From: Monoplex corrugatus
Lineage: Eukaryota; Mollusca; Gastropoda; Littorinimorpha; Ranellidae
Assembly: GCA_030674185.1 (NCBI GenBank)
Contig: JAPXFY010000031.1
Location: 42,901,085 to 42,965,084 of the forward strand
Direction: 5' to 3'
Length of the DNA stretch: 64,000 nt
Shown: positions 11,701 to 22,226 of the stretch, piece after piece
How the letters are laid out: the number at the start of each line of letters is the position of its first letter
How positions within the stretch are numbered: the stretch's first letter is position 1
Program-made: the position numbers and the translations under genes
Notes under the pieces: model-generated
Told to the model about the DNA's origin: nothing
Database searches by the model: none
Seen by the model: only the letters and a program-made list of their open reading frames with translations

Positions 11701-14178
11701 CTGACTGGCCATTCTATAGACCCCACTGGCTGGCCATTCTTATAGCCCCCACTGACTGGCAATTCTTAAAGCCCCACTGACTGGCCAATTCTTACAGCCC
11801 CCACTGGAGGGCCCATTGCTTATAGCCCTACGATGGCATCTTACCCCCAGGACTGGCCTTTTACAGCCCCACTGACTGGCCATTCTTATAGCCCCCCATT
11901 GGTGCCATTCTTACGCCCCCTGATGGCCATCTTACAGCCCCCAGGGCTGGCCATTCTTACAGCCCACCATGACTGGCCATGCTCTCAAGCGCCCCACTGG
12001 CTGGCCATGTCTTACAGCCCTGAAGATGGCCATTCTTATAGCCCCCATTGGCTGGCCATCTACAGCCCCATGACTGGCCATTCTTACAGCCCCCACTGGA
12101 TGGCCATTCTTACAGCCCCCACTGATGGCCATTCTTATAGCCCCCACTGACTGGCCATATCTTATGCCCCACTGGCATGGCCATTCTTACAGCCCCACTG
12201 ACTGGCCATCTTATAGCCCCATTGGCTGGCCATTCTTACAGCCCCCATTGGTGCCATTTTCAGGCCCACTGACTGGCCATTCTTATGCCCATTGGCGCCA
12301 TTCTTACAGCCCCACTGACGGGCCATTCTTACAGCCCCCCTGACTGGCCATTTTAAGCCCCACTGATGGCCATTTCTACAGCCCCACTGACTGGCCCATC
12401 TTATAGCTCCCCTGACTGGCCATCTTACAGCACCCATTGGCTGGCCATTCTTACAGCACCATTGGTGGCCATCTTATAGCCGCCTTTGGGCTGGCCATTC
12501 TTATACCCCTGGCTGGCCATTCTTACAGCCCCTGACTGGCCATTCATTAAGCCCCCACTGACTGGCATTTTAAGCCAGTCAATCTTGATGGTGCTCTAGT
12601 TCCATAAGTCTTGTTCCACCCCCCCCCTCCTTCATATCTTCTCATTTCAAGATCTGGCACAGTAATGGTTTTTTTTACAGCTTCAGGATCTGATGACGTA
12701 TTTGGGCAAGATTGGGAGTGTGTTTAACACAACCGGAAATTTCTACCTTAGGCATATGGCAAGAACTGTAATTGCAAGCTGTTACATTTATCATTGGCAC
12801 TCTTTGCCTACAGCGGCGAAGAGAAAATGTACTGACGTACTCGGTAAAGGTCATCTAGAGAGGATGTTTGTGTGTGTCTGTGTTCGACAAAAATGTTTTA
12901 GCAAGATTTTCTCAGGTATTTTTCAGCTGGATCTTTACCCAAATATGGGTAAATATGTAGACTGTTGAGGAGATGTGAATGCATGATGAGTCTGGAAGCC
13001 GTGGTGGCAAAGGCCAAATTACATGGACCAAATAGACTGAGGGGAGGGGGGGCGGGAGAGAAAAATCCTTGTCCAGACTTGCTCTATCAGTAGTGAGAAC
13101 ATTAGAAAGGTCTGAAGAAAGTATATGATGTAACTAATACTCTGTGACCAATTAGCATGGCAAAGCAGTTTTGTACAGTTGGTGACTGGGAGGTTGTAGA
13201 TTTGAAGATGGCATACAGTGAAATTAATACTGCATGACCAGCCAGTATGGCAAAGTGGTTTGTGCTTGGGCTAGTAACTGGAAGGTCATAGATCTGAAGA
13301 TTGCATTCAATGAAAGTAATGCTATATGACCATGTATAGGGTTGTGGGTTTGAACATCTGTTATTGTTGGATCTTTCAGCCTTAACTAACTCCTACCCCA
13401 AGTTGAGCATGATGTTGGCTCATTGGGAAGACTGGGACCACAAACAGTTGAGTCTCATCCACTTCAGAGATGCATTATCGAGGGTATGGCTCAAATTGCC
13501 TAACACTGCAGGTATCTGTATCTCTTGGACCTGATTAACACCAGGATGTATTATGAACATAAGTGTCGGAAACTTCTCCAAGACTGCAAGAGCTACCAGT
13601 CGCCAAGGGAGGAGATCTGGCCGATTCTCTTGAGCCTGTGGGAAAGCTGTGGATGTGCCACAGATTATGACCTATTTCATCCTGGAGACTTAAAGAGAAG
13701 GATTGAGTTTGAATTTCACAATACTGAGAGAGAGATTTTTTTTTTTGCCCCCAAACGTTTCATTTCGCACTTTCTGGTGCTTATTACGCAGTTATGTTCT
13801 CACAAAATATAAGGTTTGTCATTTTCATGATGCTGTTTGGGAGGGAAAAGCAGAATTTACATTGGATTGTGTGTGTGTGTGTGTGTGTATGTGTGTGTGT
13901 GGTGTGTGTGTGTGTGTGTGTGTTGGTGTGTGTGTTGTGTGTGATGGCAAACAAGAAGCAGCAGCAGCAAAGGATACAGCCACATAGTCTCAGTCTGAAA
14001 TGTAACTCTACAGCATCATTACTGACCATCATAGAACAGTGAAAAATTGTCCAAGATACTGGCCTGTTTCGGTGGACTTGGAGGTGTTCTGGGAAACCGC
14101 AATGAATGGTGTGAGGTAGTGACACAGGAAGAGGATGTAGAAGAAGGAACTGAAAACACACACACACACACAAACACA

Positions 14179-14231
<53 letters not shown>

Positions 14232-14471
14232 CACACACATCATTGTTACAGACATACATAGACACACGCGCATGCACACACACACAACTAAAACTGTCAC
14301 TTATAGTGAAAAGACGTTAAATCAAGCAACGAACGAACATCTAAAACTGTAACAGCAAAGAGATGATTGTTGTGTCATTTGCAGGAATTGGCTGAATTTC
14401 AAAACTTGCTGCATGAAGTGCACACAACTATAGATGGTGAGAAATACTGATTTTTCTCATAGTGATGATGA

Positions 14472-14545
<74 letters not shown>

Positions 14546-17382
14546 TGTGGTGGTGGTGTATGTGTGTGAGGGGTGAGTGTATGTGTGTGATATGTGTGTG
14601 TGTGTATGATGTGTGTGAGTGAGTGAGTGTATGTGTGTGAGTATGTGTGTATGCGCATGTGTGTGTGCAAATTTTTGTGTATGCATGTGAAAAAGAGAGA
14701 ATGAGTGTGTGCTTTGAGTGCTTGAAATAAGAATTAACCCTGGTACATTTCTGCATGCTTGCTAGTTAGAGTGTATTGAATCTGTCAGCCATTCTTTATC
14801 ATAATTATCTTTGTAATCAGTTAATACTAATAATAGTAATCATCTTTTTCTTTCATTTGCTGTCTGTGTGGTCAGGCCACATATGGAGATAAATGTGGCC
14901 ATTTTCTCCAGTTACCACTGTTAAGGCAGAGGCATCTTACTAGACAGCAGAGGCATATCAGAAATATCCAACAGAGTTGGCCAGGCTAAAACAGCCTTCA
15001 AGAAAATGAAAAGCGTTCTTACCAACAAATACCTATCAAAAAGCATCAGGAATAGAGTTCTTCAGTGTTATATAGAACCGATATTGTACGGATGTGAAGC
15101 ATGGACAGTCGACACGCAAAGTCAGAACAAGATTGAGGCAACTGAAATGTGCTTTCTAAAAAGACAGTTCCATGGACAACAAAGAAAACAAACGAGACAC
15201 TCAGACAGTCTTGAAAGAGGCAAACACAAAAAGAACATTAATGAAGAAGATTAGGAAAAGACAAGCAGTAAGTACAGGACATTTTATGAGGCAGGAGAAA
15301 TTAGAGCATCTAGTCACAACAGGAAAGCTGGAGAGTAAAAGAGCACGAGGGAGAAAATATTGGATGGACTTGCGGAGTGGATGAAGATAGAGAGGGTGGG
15401 AGATATACTTGCAGCGACGAAAGATAGATTTGTATGGAGGACCATGATCGCTAGTGCTATGTGGCAGCAGATGATGATGATGATGAGTTCTAGATATCTA
15501 AGAACATATGAATATAGTAGTTCTTAATCTTAACAGACAAAGCAGAAACATGTAGAATGATATGTGACTGCCATACTTCCTGAAAAGACTTGATTCTAAC
15601 CAGTCAGTTTTTCTGTGAGTTGTCTTCAGTGTATCAACCTTACATGAGATCTTCCCCAAGATTCCTGAAGTAAATCTTTTGAGAAGTGAAATATAGATGA
15701 CATTTCTGTGAAAAAGTTATTTTGCTAAAGATGAAGTCATTTCATGAAATTAACAGAAGATGTTATAAAAAAAACATTTTCATTGTATGTTTCAGCTTTG
15801 AAGGAAGACGGGTTTGGAACAGATAGCTGTTTTCATTGTCTGGTTGCTGAAACAACTTCATCAGGTACTAAAGATGTATCATCCTTGTCTTCAGTTTATT
15901 TGTATATATATATATACAAATAATGTTTATGTGTTTACTTTTGTATTTTATAGATTTCTGTTATTATCTATTTCATTTTATGTTATTTGTGTGTGTATGT
16001 TCTGAGTAATGGTTTCTTAGACGGGTGTACACGAGGTGTTTTGCCCACACTGAGCAGGCGTTATGTTGCTACATTTTAAAAGTCTTAACTTTCAGGCCAT
16101 TTGGTATGCCTTTGCCTTTCTAGATGTTGTTGAGTTGGACCATTTTTTGCTTTGCCATTCCAGTTCTTATTTTGATATCTTTGGAGCAGGTTCCATCATG
16201 TTTTTGCAGAGCCAAGACATTTTAAATCCTCAACATTTTCCACAGGAACTTTGTTAATTAAGACGTCATGATTGTTTTCAGTGTCTTTGATCGTGATATG
16301 TAGCACTTTTGTTTTCTTGGCGTTAAAGTTTAGACCAGTCTTTTTGCTTGCTGCATCCACCCTGTATAGAATTCTTTTTATGCTGGTAATGTTGTCTGCT
16401 AATAGCACAGGGTAAAGTTTTGCATATCAAGTTCTGTGGTACTGGTGGCTCACAGAGAATGTCATTGGAGAAATGTGACATTCTCACAGGGCGGGAATAA
16501 GGGAAGTTTGGGGGGAGGGGTGGAGTTAGCCCCACTCTGTCTGACTTCACAACTAAATTGTTGTGCCCATTGGATCAGAAGAGGCACTGCTGAACTCTAC
16601 TAAAGTGACCTGGCAGCACTGCAGGTCTTGTCTGGTGGGTAGCTTATGGCAGCTTGATATATTTGCTGGCTTCTGTTGACTCAAGGTTATGAGATTTTAA
16701 TCAAATAAATCTAAGATTGGTCGTGTCAGTTAGAATAAGTTATGTAAAGTGAACAGCAATGGAACATTGCAGAAAGTAAGGCTGCCCCCTGCCTGATTTC
16801 TATGAAAAATGGATTTCTTTTTTAGTTTTGCCAGGGACAACTGTTTTGTTGCCATGGGCTCTTTAACACTTGCTTGTGCTGGATGCATGCTGCATGCAAG
16901 ATGCCAGTGTATCATCTTATTCATATTCATTGATGTGAACAGATGGAGCAGGAAACCCAACATTGGTTGGCTATTCACTGTTTTACTACACTTACCCTAC
17001 GTGGGCCGGGAAAACATGTCACATGGAGGACCTGTACGTCAATCCAGCCTGGAGGTCAAAGGGCATTGGTACTGCATTGTGGGCAGAGGTAGCAAAGGTA
17101 ATTTCTCTTCCGATTTGTGTTTTGTTCCCCCCCCCCCCTCCAAAAAAAGAGGCACGAAGGATGAAAAGTGGGTGGGGTTGAGGGAGGGTGTATGTGTGTG
17201 TGTAGAGGGGACATAGAGTAAGAGACAGGTAGTATGTAAAAGGAAGAGGCAAGGTCATAAGAAAGAGTTATGGATGAGCAGAAAAATGAAACTGAAACTT
17301 AACTTAACATCAGTAACTGTGAAGGGAAAATCACCACTAGGTTACTGACTTCATCAGTGTTAATGTAATGCATAAACAATGC

Positions 17383-17449
<67 letters not shown>

Positions 17450-17476
17450 TGTTGTGTTGTGTGTGTGAGTGATGTA

Positions 17477-17509
<33 letters not shown>

Positions 17510-17659
17510 GTGTGTGTGTGTGTGTATGTGTGTGTGTGTGTATGTGTGTGTGTGTGTGTGTATGTGTGTGTATGTGTGTGTGTGTGTGTGTGTTTTTTTT
17601 ATGAAAGTGGATTTGTCTACAGAATTTTGTGTGTGTGTGTATGTGTGTGTGTATGTGTT

Positions 17660-17706
<47 letters not shown>

Positions 17707-20700
17707 TTTATTTACAAACTTTAAGAGAATACTTACTGATGTGACTGTGCACACTGCCATGATTGTTATATGTAAACAAAACTTATTTCAACAGGGTCTG
17801 ATATTTCCACAATTAGAAAGTGCACCTTAAGTTGCATTCTTCAGACTGACTGAAATGAAATAGGCAATACCATATACAGTTTTCCAAGACAGCTGAATGA
17901 AAGTAATGAAAATTACAAATCATCAGCAGACAAAGAATGATTGAAAGTGTGCTAACTGATAGCATCCACCCAAGTGATGATTATTTTGAGGAAGGAGTAA
18001 AACCAGCATGACCACATAGTTGGGGAAGTTTAACTCTCTTGGTTTTCTTCATCGGTAATCCATTCTTGTTTTTTAAAACATCATTGGGTATGTGAAAGAA
18101 AGAAAATGGGCAATGACACTGAACATCCTACCCCCTCTCCAGTCCAGGTAGCTGGAACAGAAATATCCATCACTTAACCCGTTGACTCCTGCACCCTATC
18201 CACCAGTAGAAAAGACTTAACCCTTTCGCTCCCTCACTTTATCCAACAGCTTTCTTCAGGAAGCTGGTGGATAGGGCGAGGGAGTGAAAGTCTAATTTTT
18301 TGTTTTGCTCTCATGATTGACGGTGGGGGATGCCGGTGGATAGGGTGAGGGAGTCAAAGGGTTAAAGATTCAACTACCTAGGCAGCACTGTCAGACATGA
18401 TGAAGGAGGAGGCTGCGACATCAAGATTCATCTGAGCAAGGCCAGAAATGTGTTCACAATGCTGTACAGCATGTGAAGGACGACGCAGTACAGCACCAAC
18501 ACCAACCCGAAACTGTAATACAGTTGTGTCCTTTTCACATTGACAGCATGTTGCCATAGTGCAGTGCCACCATTTTTTTATGTGCCTAATCCAACACCAC
18601 CTTCTCATGATGGTTGTCTCTTCACTGCACTGGGTGAGTAGTTGTGACAGAAATAAATGAATGAAGAAGTGAATACATGATCTGAAGAGAGAAGCATAAC
18701 ATCACCAGGACTACCCTCCATTAGAAAGAAGACACAGGTGGAAAGGACTCAAGAACAGTGTACCTTGAACATCAGAAGAACTCAAGGCCCTGAGCATACC
18801 TGGGATACAGAACACTGGACAGTGACAGGGAGTGACCTTACCAAGCTGTCATTCTTACACACAAGGAACGTGAAGAATGATGCAGTTCTGGCTGTACAGT
18901 CACCTACCACTAACAACTACTCATCCAGTGCAGTGAAGAGAGTCACAACCATCATGAGAAGGCCGTGTTGATGGATTATCATCATCATCATCATCAAGTG
19001 CCTTGCCACATGGCGTTGGCGATCCATGTCCTCCCATCTGTTTCTATCCCTTGATGCTGCAAGCACATCTTCTACCCTCTCTGTCTTCAGCCAGTCTGCA
19101 CGTCCGTCCAATATTTTTTCCCTCAATCTACCTGGTGCTCTCTTTCCCTCCAGCTTTCCTGTTGTAACCAGGTGCTCCAATTCCCCTTTCATCATAAAAA
19201 GGCCTATAAATGTTGCCTGTCTTTTCCTAATCTTCCTTATAAATGATCTACTTGTGTCTGCCTCCATCAAGATTGTCTCGTTTGTTTTCTTCGCTGTTCA
19301 TGGAACTCTCAACATTCTTCTTAGAAACCACATCTTGGCTGCCTTAATCTTGTTCTGGCTTTGCTTGTTGACTGTCCACGCCTCACAACCATATAACATT
19401 ATTGGTTCTACATAACATTCAAGAACTCTCTTCCTGATGTTAATTGATAGGCATTTGTTGGTAAGAATGCTTTTCATCTTCTTGAATGCTGTTTTGGCTT
19501 GGCCGATTCTGCTGGCTATTTCTGATGTGCATCTTCCGTCTGGTGAAATGATCGCTCCCAGGTATTTAAACTTATCAACCTGTCTCAAGGTTGTGCCATT
19601 TGCTGTTATTTTGCATGAGGGGATTTCATGTTTTTTGCTGATCACCATGACTTCAGTCTTCTTGCTGTTTAGTTCCAACCCCTTAACTTTGCTTTCTATT
19701 TCTAGTATACTCACTAGGTTTTGTAGACCTGTGCCTTTCATTTTCTGCAATTACCAAAGTGGATTAGGCACATCAAAAAAAAAGGGGTGGGTGGGTGGCA
19801 CTGCCTTGCAGCGATGCACTCTCAACGAGGAGAGCAGCCTGAGTTTCACATGTTAAATCCATTGTGACAGAAAGAAATGAATGAAGAAGTGAATACAGCA
19901 TTTGAAGAGAGCAGGATAACATCACCAGGAATACCCTCCACTAGAAGGAAGATGCAAGGGGAGAAGACTCAAGAACACCATACCTTGAATATGGAACAGC
20001 TCATAGCCTAGAGCATAGCTGGGATACCTCACAGAAACTGGCTCAGAACAGGCAAGAGTGGCAGATTTTCATTGCTGACCTACATGCCAATGGCGTCCTG
20101 AGCAATAAGTAAGTAAGTAAACAATGTGTAAAAAATGTCACAAAAATAAAAATGGTTTGTTTTTCAGTATTAAAGTTCTGTTCTTTTTAATCAATTCTTA
20201 ATAATTTTTGAAAAGGTTTCTGTTCAGCAGGGCCTGGTAGGTGTGATGTAGCAATACTATTTTGTGTGTTGATGTAAATTTTTGTTCATTAATAGTTTAT
20301 TTTTGTGTGCAATATATTTTTTATCTGCAATAGTGTGTTTCTCAGTAAATTATGATTGTAAAAGTCATAACGGTATGAAGATACTCTTTTAATAATTACT
20401 GATCAGAAAGCTCCTGTATTAATATGGATATTCCTATTGCCTGTGTGTGTAGACAGCATTGTCAAACAGATGCAAACAACTCCTGTATTAATATGGATAT
20501 TCCTATTGCCTGTGTGTGTAGACAGCATTGTCAAACAGATGCAAACAACTCCTGTATTAATATGGATATTCATATTGCCTGTGTGTGTAGACAGCATTGT
20601 CAAACAGATGCAAACAACTCCTGTATTAATATGGATATTCATATTGCCTGTGTGTGTAGACAGCATTGTCAAACAGATGCAAACAACTCCTGTATTAATA

Positions 20701-21110
20701 TGGATTTCATATTGCCTGTGTGTGTAGACAGCATTGTCAAACAGATAACAACTCCTGTATTAATATGGATATTCATATTGCCTGTGTATGTAGACAGCAT
20801 TGTCAGATACAAACAACTCCTGTATTAATATGGATATTCCTATTGCCTGTGTGTGTAGACAGCATTGTCAAACAGATACAAACAACTCCTGTATTAATAT
20901 GGATATTCCTATTGCCTGTGTGTGTAGACAGCATTGTCAAACAGATGCAAGCAGCTCCAGTGGACGGCCTTGGCCTGGAACACCCATGCTATAGATATCT
21001 ACAAAGGTCGAGGAGGTGTCAACCTCACTGATACAGAAGGTCTTCGACACTTCTTCAGAATGACAAAGGGAACCATGGAAACTTTTGTGGCTCAAAATGA
21101 GCGGAAATAA
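5675..21110 (+). CDS. SAT1/SAT2-like: diamine / thialysine N-acetyltransferase (SAT1/SAT2 family), 5-exon gene
   Basis: A GNAT-fold enzyme transferring acetyl from acetyl-CoA to a polyamine (spermidine/spermine) or thialysine amine, expected in the cytosol. Exons: 5675-5740, 14385-14436, 15796-15864, 16943-17097, 20928-21110. They total 525 nt, giving 174 residues plus TAA, close to the usual ~170. All introns are GT..AG and all phases agree (0, 1, 1, 0). The protein starts [20 protein letters not shown] and continues [45 protein letters not shown] and [20 protein letters not shown]. The RSKGIG segment is the acetyl-CoA pyrophosphate-binding loop. The C-terminal part is [18 protein letters not shown] and a final FFRM strand. 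Intron 1 is 8.6 kb and mostly satellite. Mammalian SAT1 is controlled by translation and alternative splicing; abutting uORFs and a repeated last acceptor here hint at similar levels of control. Polyamine versus thialysine preference cannot be told from sequence. Confidence 0.93.
6163..6285. mobile_element. short foldback (MITE-like) element
   Basis: TTAACCCTTTGAATCCC..CACCCTATCCACCA is followed about 45 bp later by its imperfect reverse complement, TGGTGGATAGGGTGAAGGAG..TAAAGGATTAA. No coding capacity. The same arms occur at about 18.2-18.4 and 30.5 kb, and as a direct tandem array at 0.4-1.1 kb. Confidence 0.6.
6540..12580. repeat. large satellite, 26-bp unit, about 230 copies, in acetyltransferase intron 1
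   Basis: The unit is CTGGCCATTCTTATAG followed by CCCCCACTGA, with regular variants: ACTGA versus ATTGG/ACTGG, and TATAG versus ACAG. It contains TGGCCA. From about 8230 to 9700 and again from about 11340 to 12560 most units lack one or more bases, so periodicity drifts; elsewhere copies are near-perfect. The indel-rich blocks may be real decay or unpolished long-read consensus. Open frames in the array are chance products. Confidence 0.97.
13130..13510 (+). mobile_element. SINE with repeated tRNA-like heads
   Basis: Three related head segments beginning GACCA follow one another (about 13147, 13227, 13328). Each carries GGTT..GATTTGAA or GGGTTTGAA like a degraded B box. The last continues into a body (CTTTCAGCC..TAACT, CCAAGTTGAGCATG, GAAGACTGG, CTCATCCACTTCA) shared with the better-preserved SINE at 53672-53880. 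Confidence 0.6.
13868..13945. repeat. (GT)n microsatellite
   Basis: Interrupted GT dinucleotides in acetyltransferase intron 1. Confidence 0.95.
14156..14232. repeat. (CA)n microsatellite upstream of acetyltransferase exon 2
   Basis: CA dinucleotides ending about 150 bp before exon 2. They are complementary to the GT tract at 14474-14543 just after the exon. Confidence 0.95.
14385..14436 (+). CDS. SAT1/SAT2-like: acetyltransferase exon 2
   Basis: 52 nt after acceptor TCATTTGCAG, ending before GTGAGA at 14437 (phase 1). It encodes [17 protein letters not shown], the family helix 2 region. Complementary (CA)n and (GT)n tracts flank it closely on both sides. Confidence 0.92.
14474..14580. repeat. 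(GT)n microsatellite 38 bp after acetyltransferase exon 2
   Basis: About 70 bp of pure GT, then GT-rich variants to about 14670. It begins 37 nt after the exon 2 donor, in the zone where UG repeats can bind CELF- or TDP-43-like splicing regulators (family knowledge, not shown here). Confidence 0.95.
14925..15487 (+). mobile_element. 5'-truncated LINE fragment (RT C-terminal part), sense, in acetyltransferase intron 2
   Basis: Conceptual translation gives [17 protein letters not shown], then [18 protein letters not shown], then in another frame ARGRKYWMD, the post-RT tail of an RTE-like LINE. It is frameshifted and ends in a (GAT)n tail near 15470-15487. The family is the same as the copies at 18974-19760 and 54413-54870 and differs from the intact element at 1887-5012. 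Confidence 0.8.
15796..15864 (+). CDS. SAT1/SAT2-like: acetyltransferase exon 3
   Basis: 69 nt after acceptor ATGTTTCAG, before donor GTACTA (phase 1 at both ends, so the exon could be skipped in frame). It encodes [18 protein letters not shown], a family signature. Confidence 0.93.
16196..16408 (-). pseudogene. RT fragment resembling the intact LINE at 1.9-5.0 kb
   Basis: A 70-codon open stretch begins [17 protein letters not shown] and continues [14 protein letters not shown] and [17 protein letters not shown]. It lines up with residues about 782-860 of the intact LINE protein (LLADNITDSRRILYRVD.., VPLENVKDFRYLGSVKT). It is a dead fragment inside acetyltransferase intron 3, antisense to the host gene. 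Confidence 0.8.
16943..17097 (+). CDS. SAT1/SAT2-like: acetyltransferase exon 4 (acetyl-CoA binding core)
   Basis: 155 nt after acceptor TGTGAACAG with a weak pyrimidine tract, before donor GTAATT. It encodes [21 protein letters not shown] and the RSKGIG acetyl-CoA loop, ending in phase 0 after EVAK. Confidence 0.94.
17380..17702. repeat. long interrupted (GT)n tract
   Basis: About 320 bp of GT repeats with AT, TT and one T-run interruption, in acetyltransferase intron 4. Cys/Val-rich frames here are not genes. Confidence 0.96.
18175..18368. mobile_element. foldback (MITE-like) element, compound
   Basis: Two arms of the TTAACCC..CACCCTATCCACCA type (18177-18210, 18217-18255) are followed by two inverted arms (AGGAAGCTGGTGGATAGGG.., GCCGGTGGATAGGGTGAG..AAAGGGTTAA). 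It is the same family as the elements at 6.2 and 30.5 kb. Confidence 0.6.
18370..18560 (+). pseudogene. RT fragment of an RTE-like LINE
   Basis: Translation from about 18370 reads [20 protein letters not shown] then [14 protein letters not shown] before a stop, the usual segment after the YADD box in RTE-like reverse transcriptases. It is short, broken and unlike the neighbouring fragments. Confidence 0.65.
18974..19760 (-). mobile_element. 5'-truncated LINE fragment (RT C-terminal part), antisense, in acetyltransferase intron 4
   Basis: An open stretch of 150 codons (19298-19750) reads [49 protein letters not shown] and [19 protein letters not shown] second frame (18917-19270) gives [11 protein letters not shown] and [17 protein letters not shown]. 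The (GAT)n tail lies at 18974-18996. One frameshift separates the parts. It is the same family as the sense copy at 14925-15487, so the two form an inverted pair around acetyltransferase exons 3 and 4. Confidence 0.85.
19862..20115 (+). mobile_element. LINE 3' end with (TAAG)n tail
   Basis: The terminal frame reads [20 protein letters not shown] then VLSNK and a stop, the W-containing C-terminal end of a LINE ORF2, followed directly by (TAAG)n. The segment 19862-20000 is repeated in diverged form at about 18640-18790, and a decayed relative is seen near 29735-29830. Confidence 0.6.
20409..20950 (+). repeat. minisatellite, ~69-bp unit, 8 copies, made from a 3' splice junction
   Basis: Units start CTCCTGTATTAATATGG, continue ATTGCCTGTGTGTGTAG and end ACAGCATTGTCAAACAGATG. 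The last unit runs into acetyltransferase exon 5, so each unit contains a copy of that exon's acceptor and its first codons. AG dinucleotides lie at 20452, 20521, 20590, 20659, 20727, 20793, 20858 and 20927 (second base). From every upstream copy the exon frame hits TAA within 13 codons, so only the last acceptor gives the full protein. Confidence 0.93.
20928..21110 (+). CDS. SAT1/SAT2-like: acetyltransferase exon 5 (terminal exon)
   Basis: 183 nt including TAA at 21108-21110. It starts in phase 0 after GCCTGTGTGTGTAG and encodes [18 protein letters not shown], then IDIYKGRGG and the C-terminal strand. Its acceptor and first ~30 nt are the last copy of the tandem array at 20409-20950. An alternative acceptor 27 nt further in (GCAAG at 20954) would also keep frame but deletes nine residues and has a poor pyrimidine tract. 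Confidence 0.92.
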   Translation, partial: TALSNRCKQLQWTALAWNTHAIDIYKGRGGVNLTDTEGLRHFFRMTKGTMETFVAQNERK

Positions 21111-21880
21111 GATCACCGTTTGCTCAAAGTCTACAAAAATTGCTCAGCTAAGACTAGAATGAGGCAGCAGATTTCACACTCTTGTTGGATAGTGATTTCT
21201 CTGCAGTATACAAAACATTCTCTATTATGATGTCCATTTCTGGTGACAGAAATGCTCACTTTTTTCTGGAAAGTGTCTTCATTCTGATGTGTGGCACAGA
21301 TACATTTTAAAACCAAAACACTTTAAGCTTTAGTATATTACAGAACAATTATAATCTGGCAAGTGTATGAAATTGGATAGCAATCACTTGTGTAGTTCAG
21401 TAGTTAATGAGATACTTCTCCCCTCGTAGTTAACCAGAATGAACAGATTCAGAGCAGCTGGAGAAGGAAGAGACTGTGTACACCAGTAAACCTTTCATAA
21501 CATTGTAACCAGTTCGTCAGTAGTCCCAATGTTATGCATGCTTATAAAGAAAAAAAAACTATAATGGTTTCATTAGATTAAGTAACAATATTTTGATTAT
21601 AAACAGTATTCTGATGAAGGTAGCCATTGTACACAATGATGTTCATACTTCTGTAAAAGTGAAACAGTTACAGTTGAACACTGTCTGTGGTACTGTCAAA
21701 TTTGTCAGTATTTGGGGAGTAGACAGGATGTTTTTACAGAAAAATGGGTGATTGTGAAAGAATACATAACTGAACTTAGAATTGGTCTTGTCGTAAACAG
21801 ATGATGTTTTTGATATGACCATTATGTTTGCTTAGTATTTTGCTTATGGATGTAGAATTAAATAAAATTAGACCAAGAAC
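21111..21880 (+). other. probable 3' UTR of the acetyltransferase gene
   Basis: AT-rich non-coding sequence follows the stop codon. A canonical AATAAA at 21861-21866 is the first good polyadenylation signal. The true mRNA end is not visible from sequence alone. 21880-22220 holds only AT-rich sequence. Confidence 0.45.
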
Positions 21881-22226
21881 ATAACATTTTTAGAATATGA
21901 AAAATATATTTATAATAGAAATGCACTTTTCAGAAATGTCATTCAGTGATTTCTATCAAAAATGGCGTCCATATCAAACACTCGTTGAATAATAGAGACA
22001 AACATATACAAAATAAAATTGAATTAATGAATGAATCAAACTGAATCCGATAATTGAAGTTTGAATGTTTTCACATTGTGCCTGCTTATGTGAAATAACA
22101 TGATATTTCTGTTGCTTGTACTTTGTACATACATGATTTGTATTTGTTTGTTTCCAGAAATAATTTGCTTGTACAATCCCAGCCTACAAAAATGGTCTGT
22201 TCACTTAATACTTCAGTCATTCTGGT

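Noticed and set aside
6578..12437. Pro/Trp-rich and Gly-rich ORFs in the 26-bp array.
   Set aside because: Short accidental frames in a satellite with a period not divisible by three.
12693..12968. A 91-codon ORF after the 26-bp satellite.
   Set aside because: No recognised motif, no splice context, and it contains a GT-rich stretch.
13525..13812. A 95-codon ORF ([19 protein letters not shown]..) in acetyltransferase intron 1.
   Set aside because: Looks somewhat protein-like but no family was recognised, it ends in a T-run, and it does not fit the phase or homology of the acetyltransferase; left unannotated.
13784..14756. Cys/Val- and His/Thr-rich ORFs on both strands.
   Set aside because: Pure translation of GT/CA microsatellites.
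20424..21031. Cys-rich repeated ORFs at the end of the acetyltransferase gene.
   Set aside because: They read the 69-bp minisatellite in the wrong frame; the real exon 5 frame is different and matches the GNAT family.
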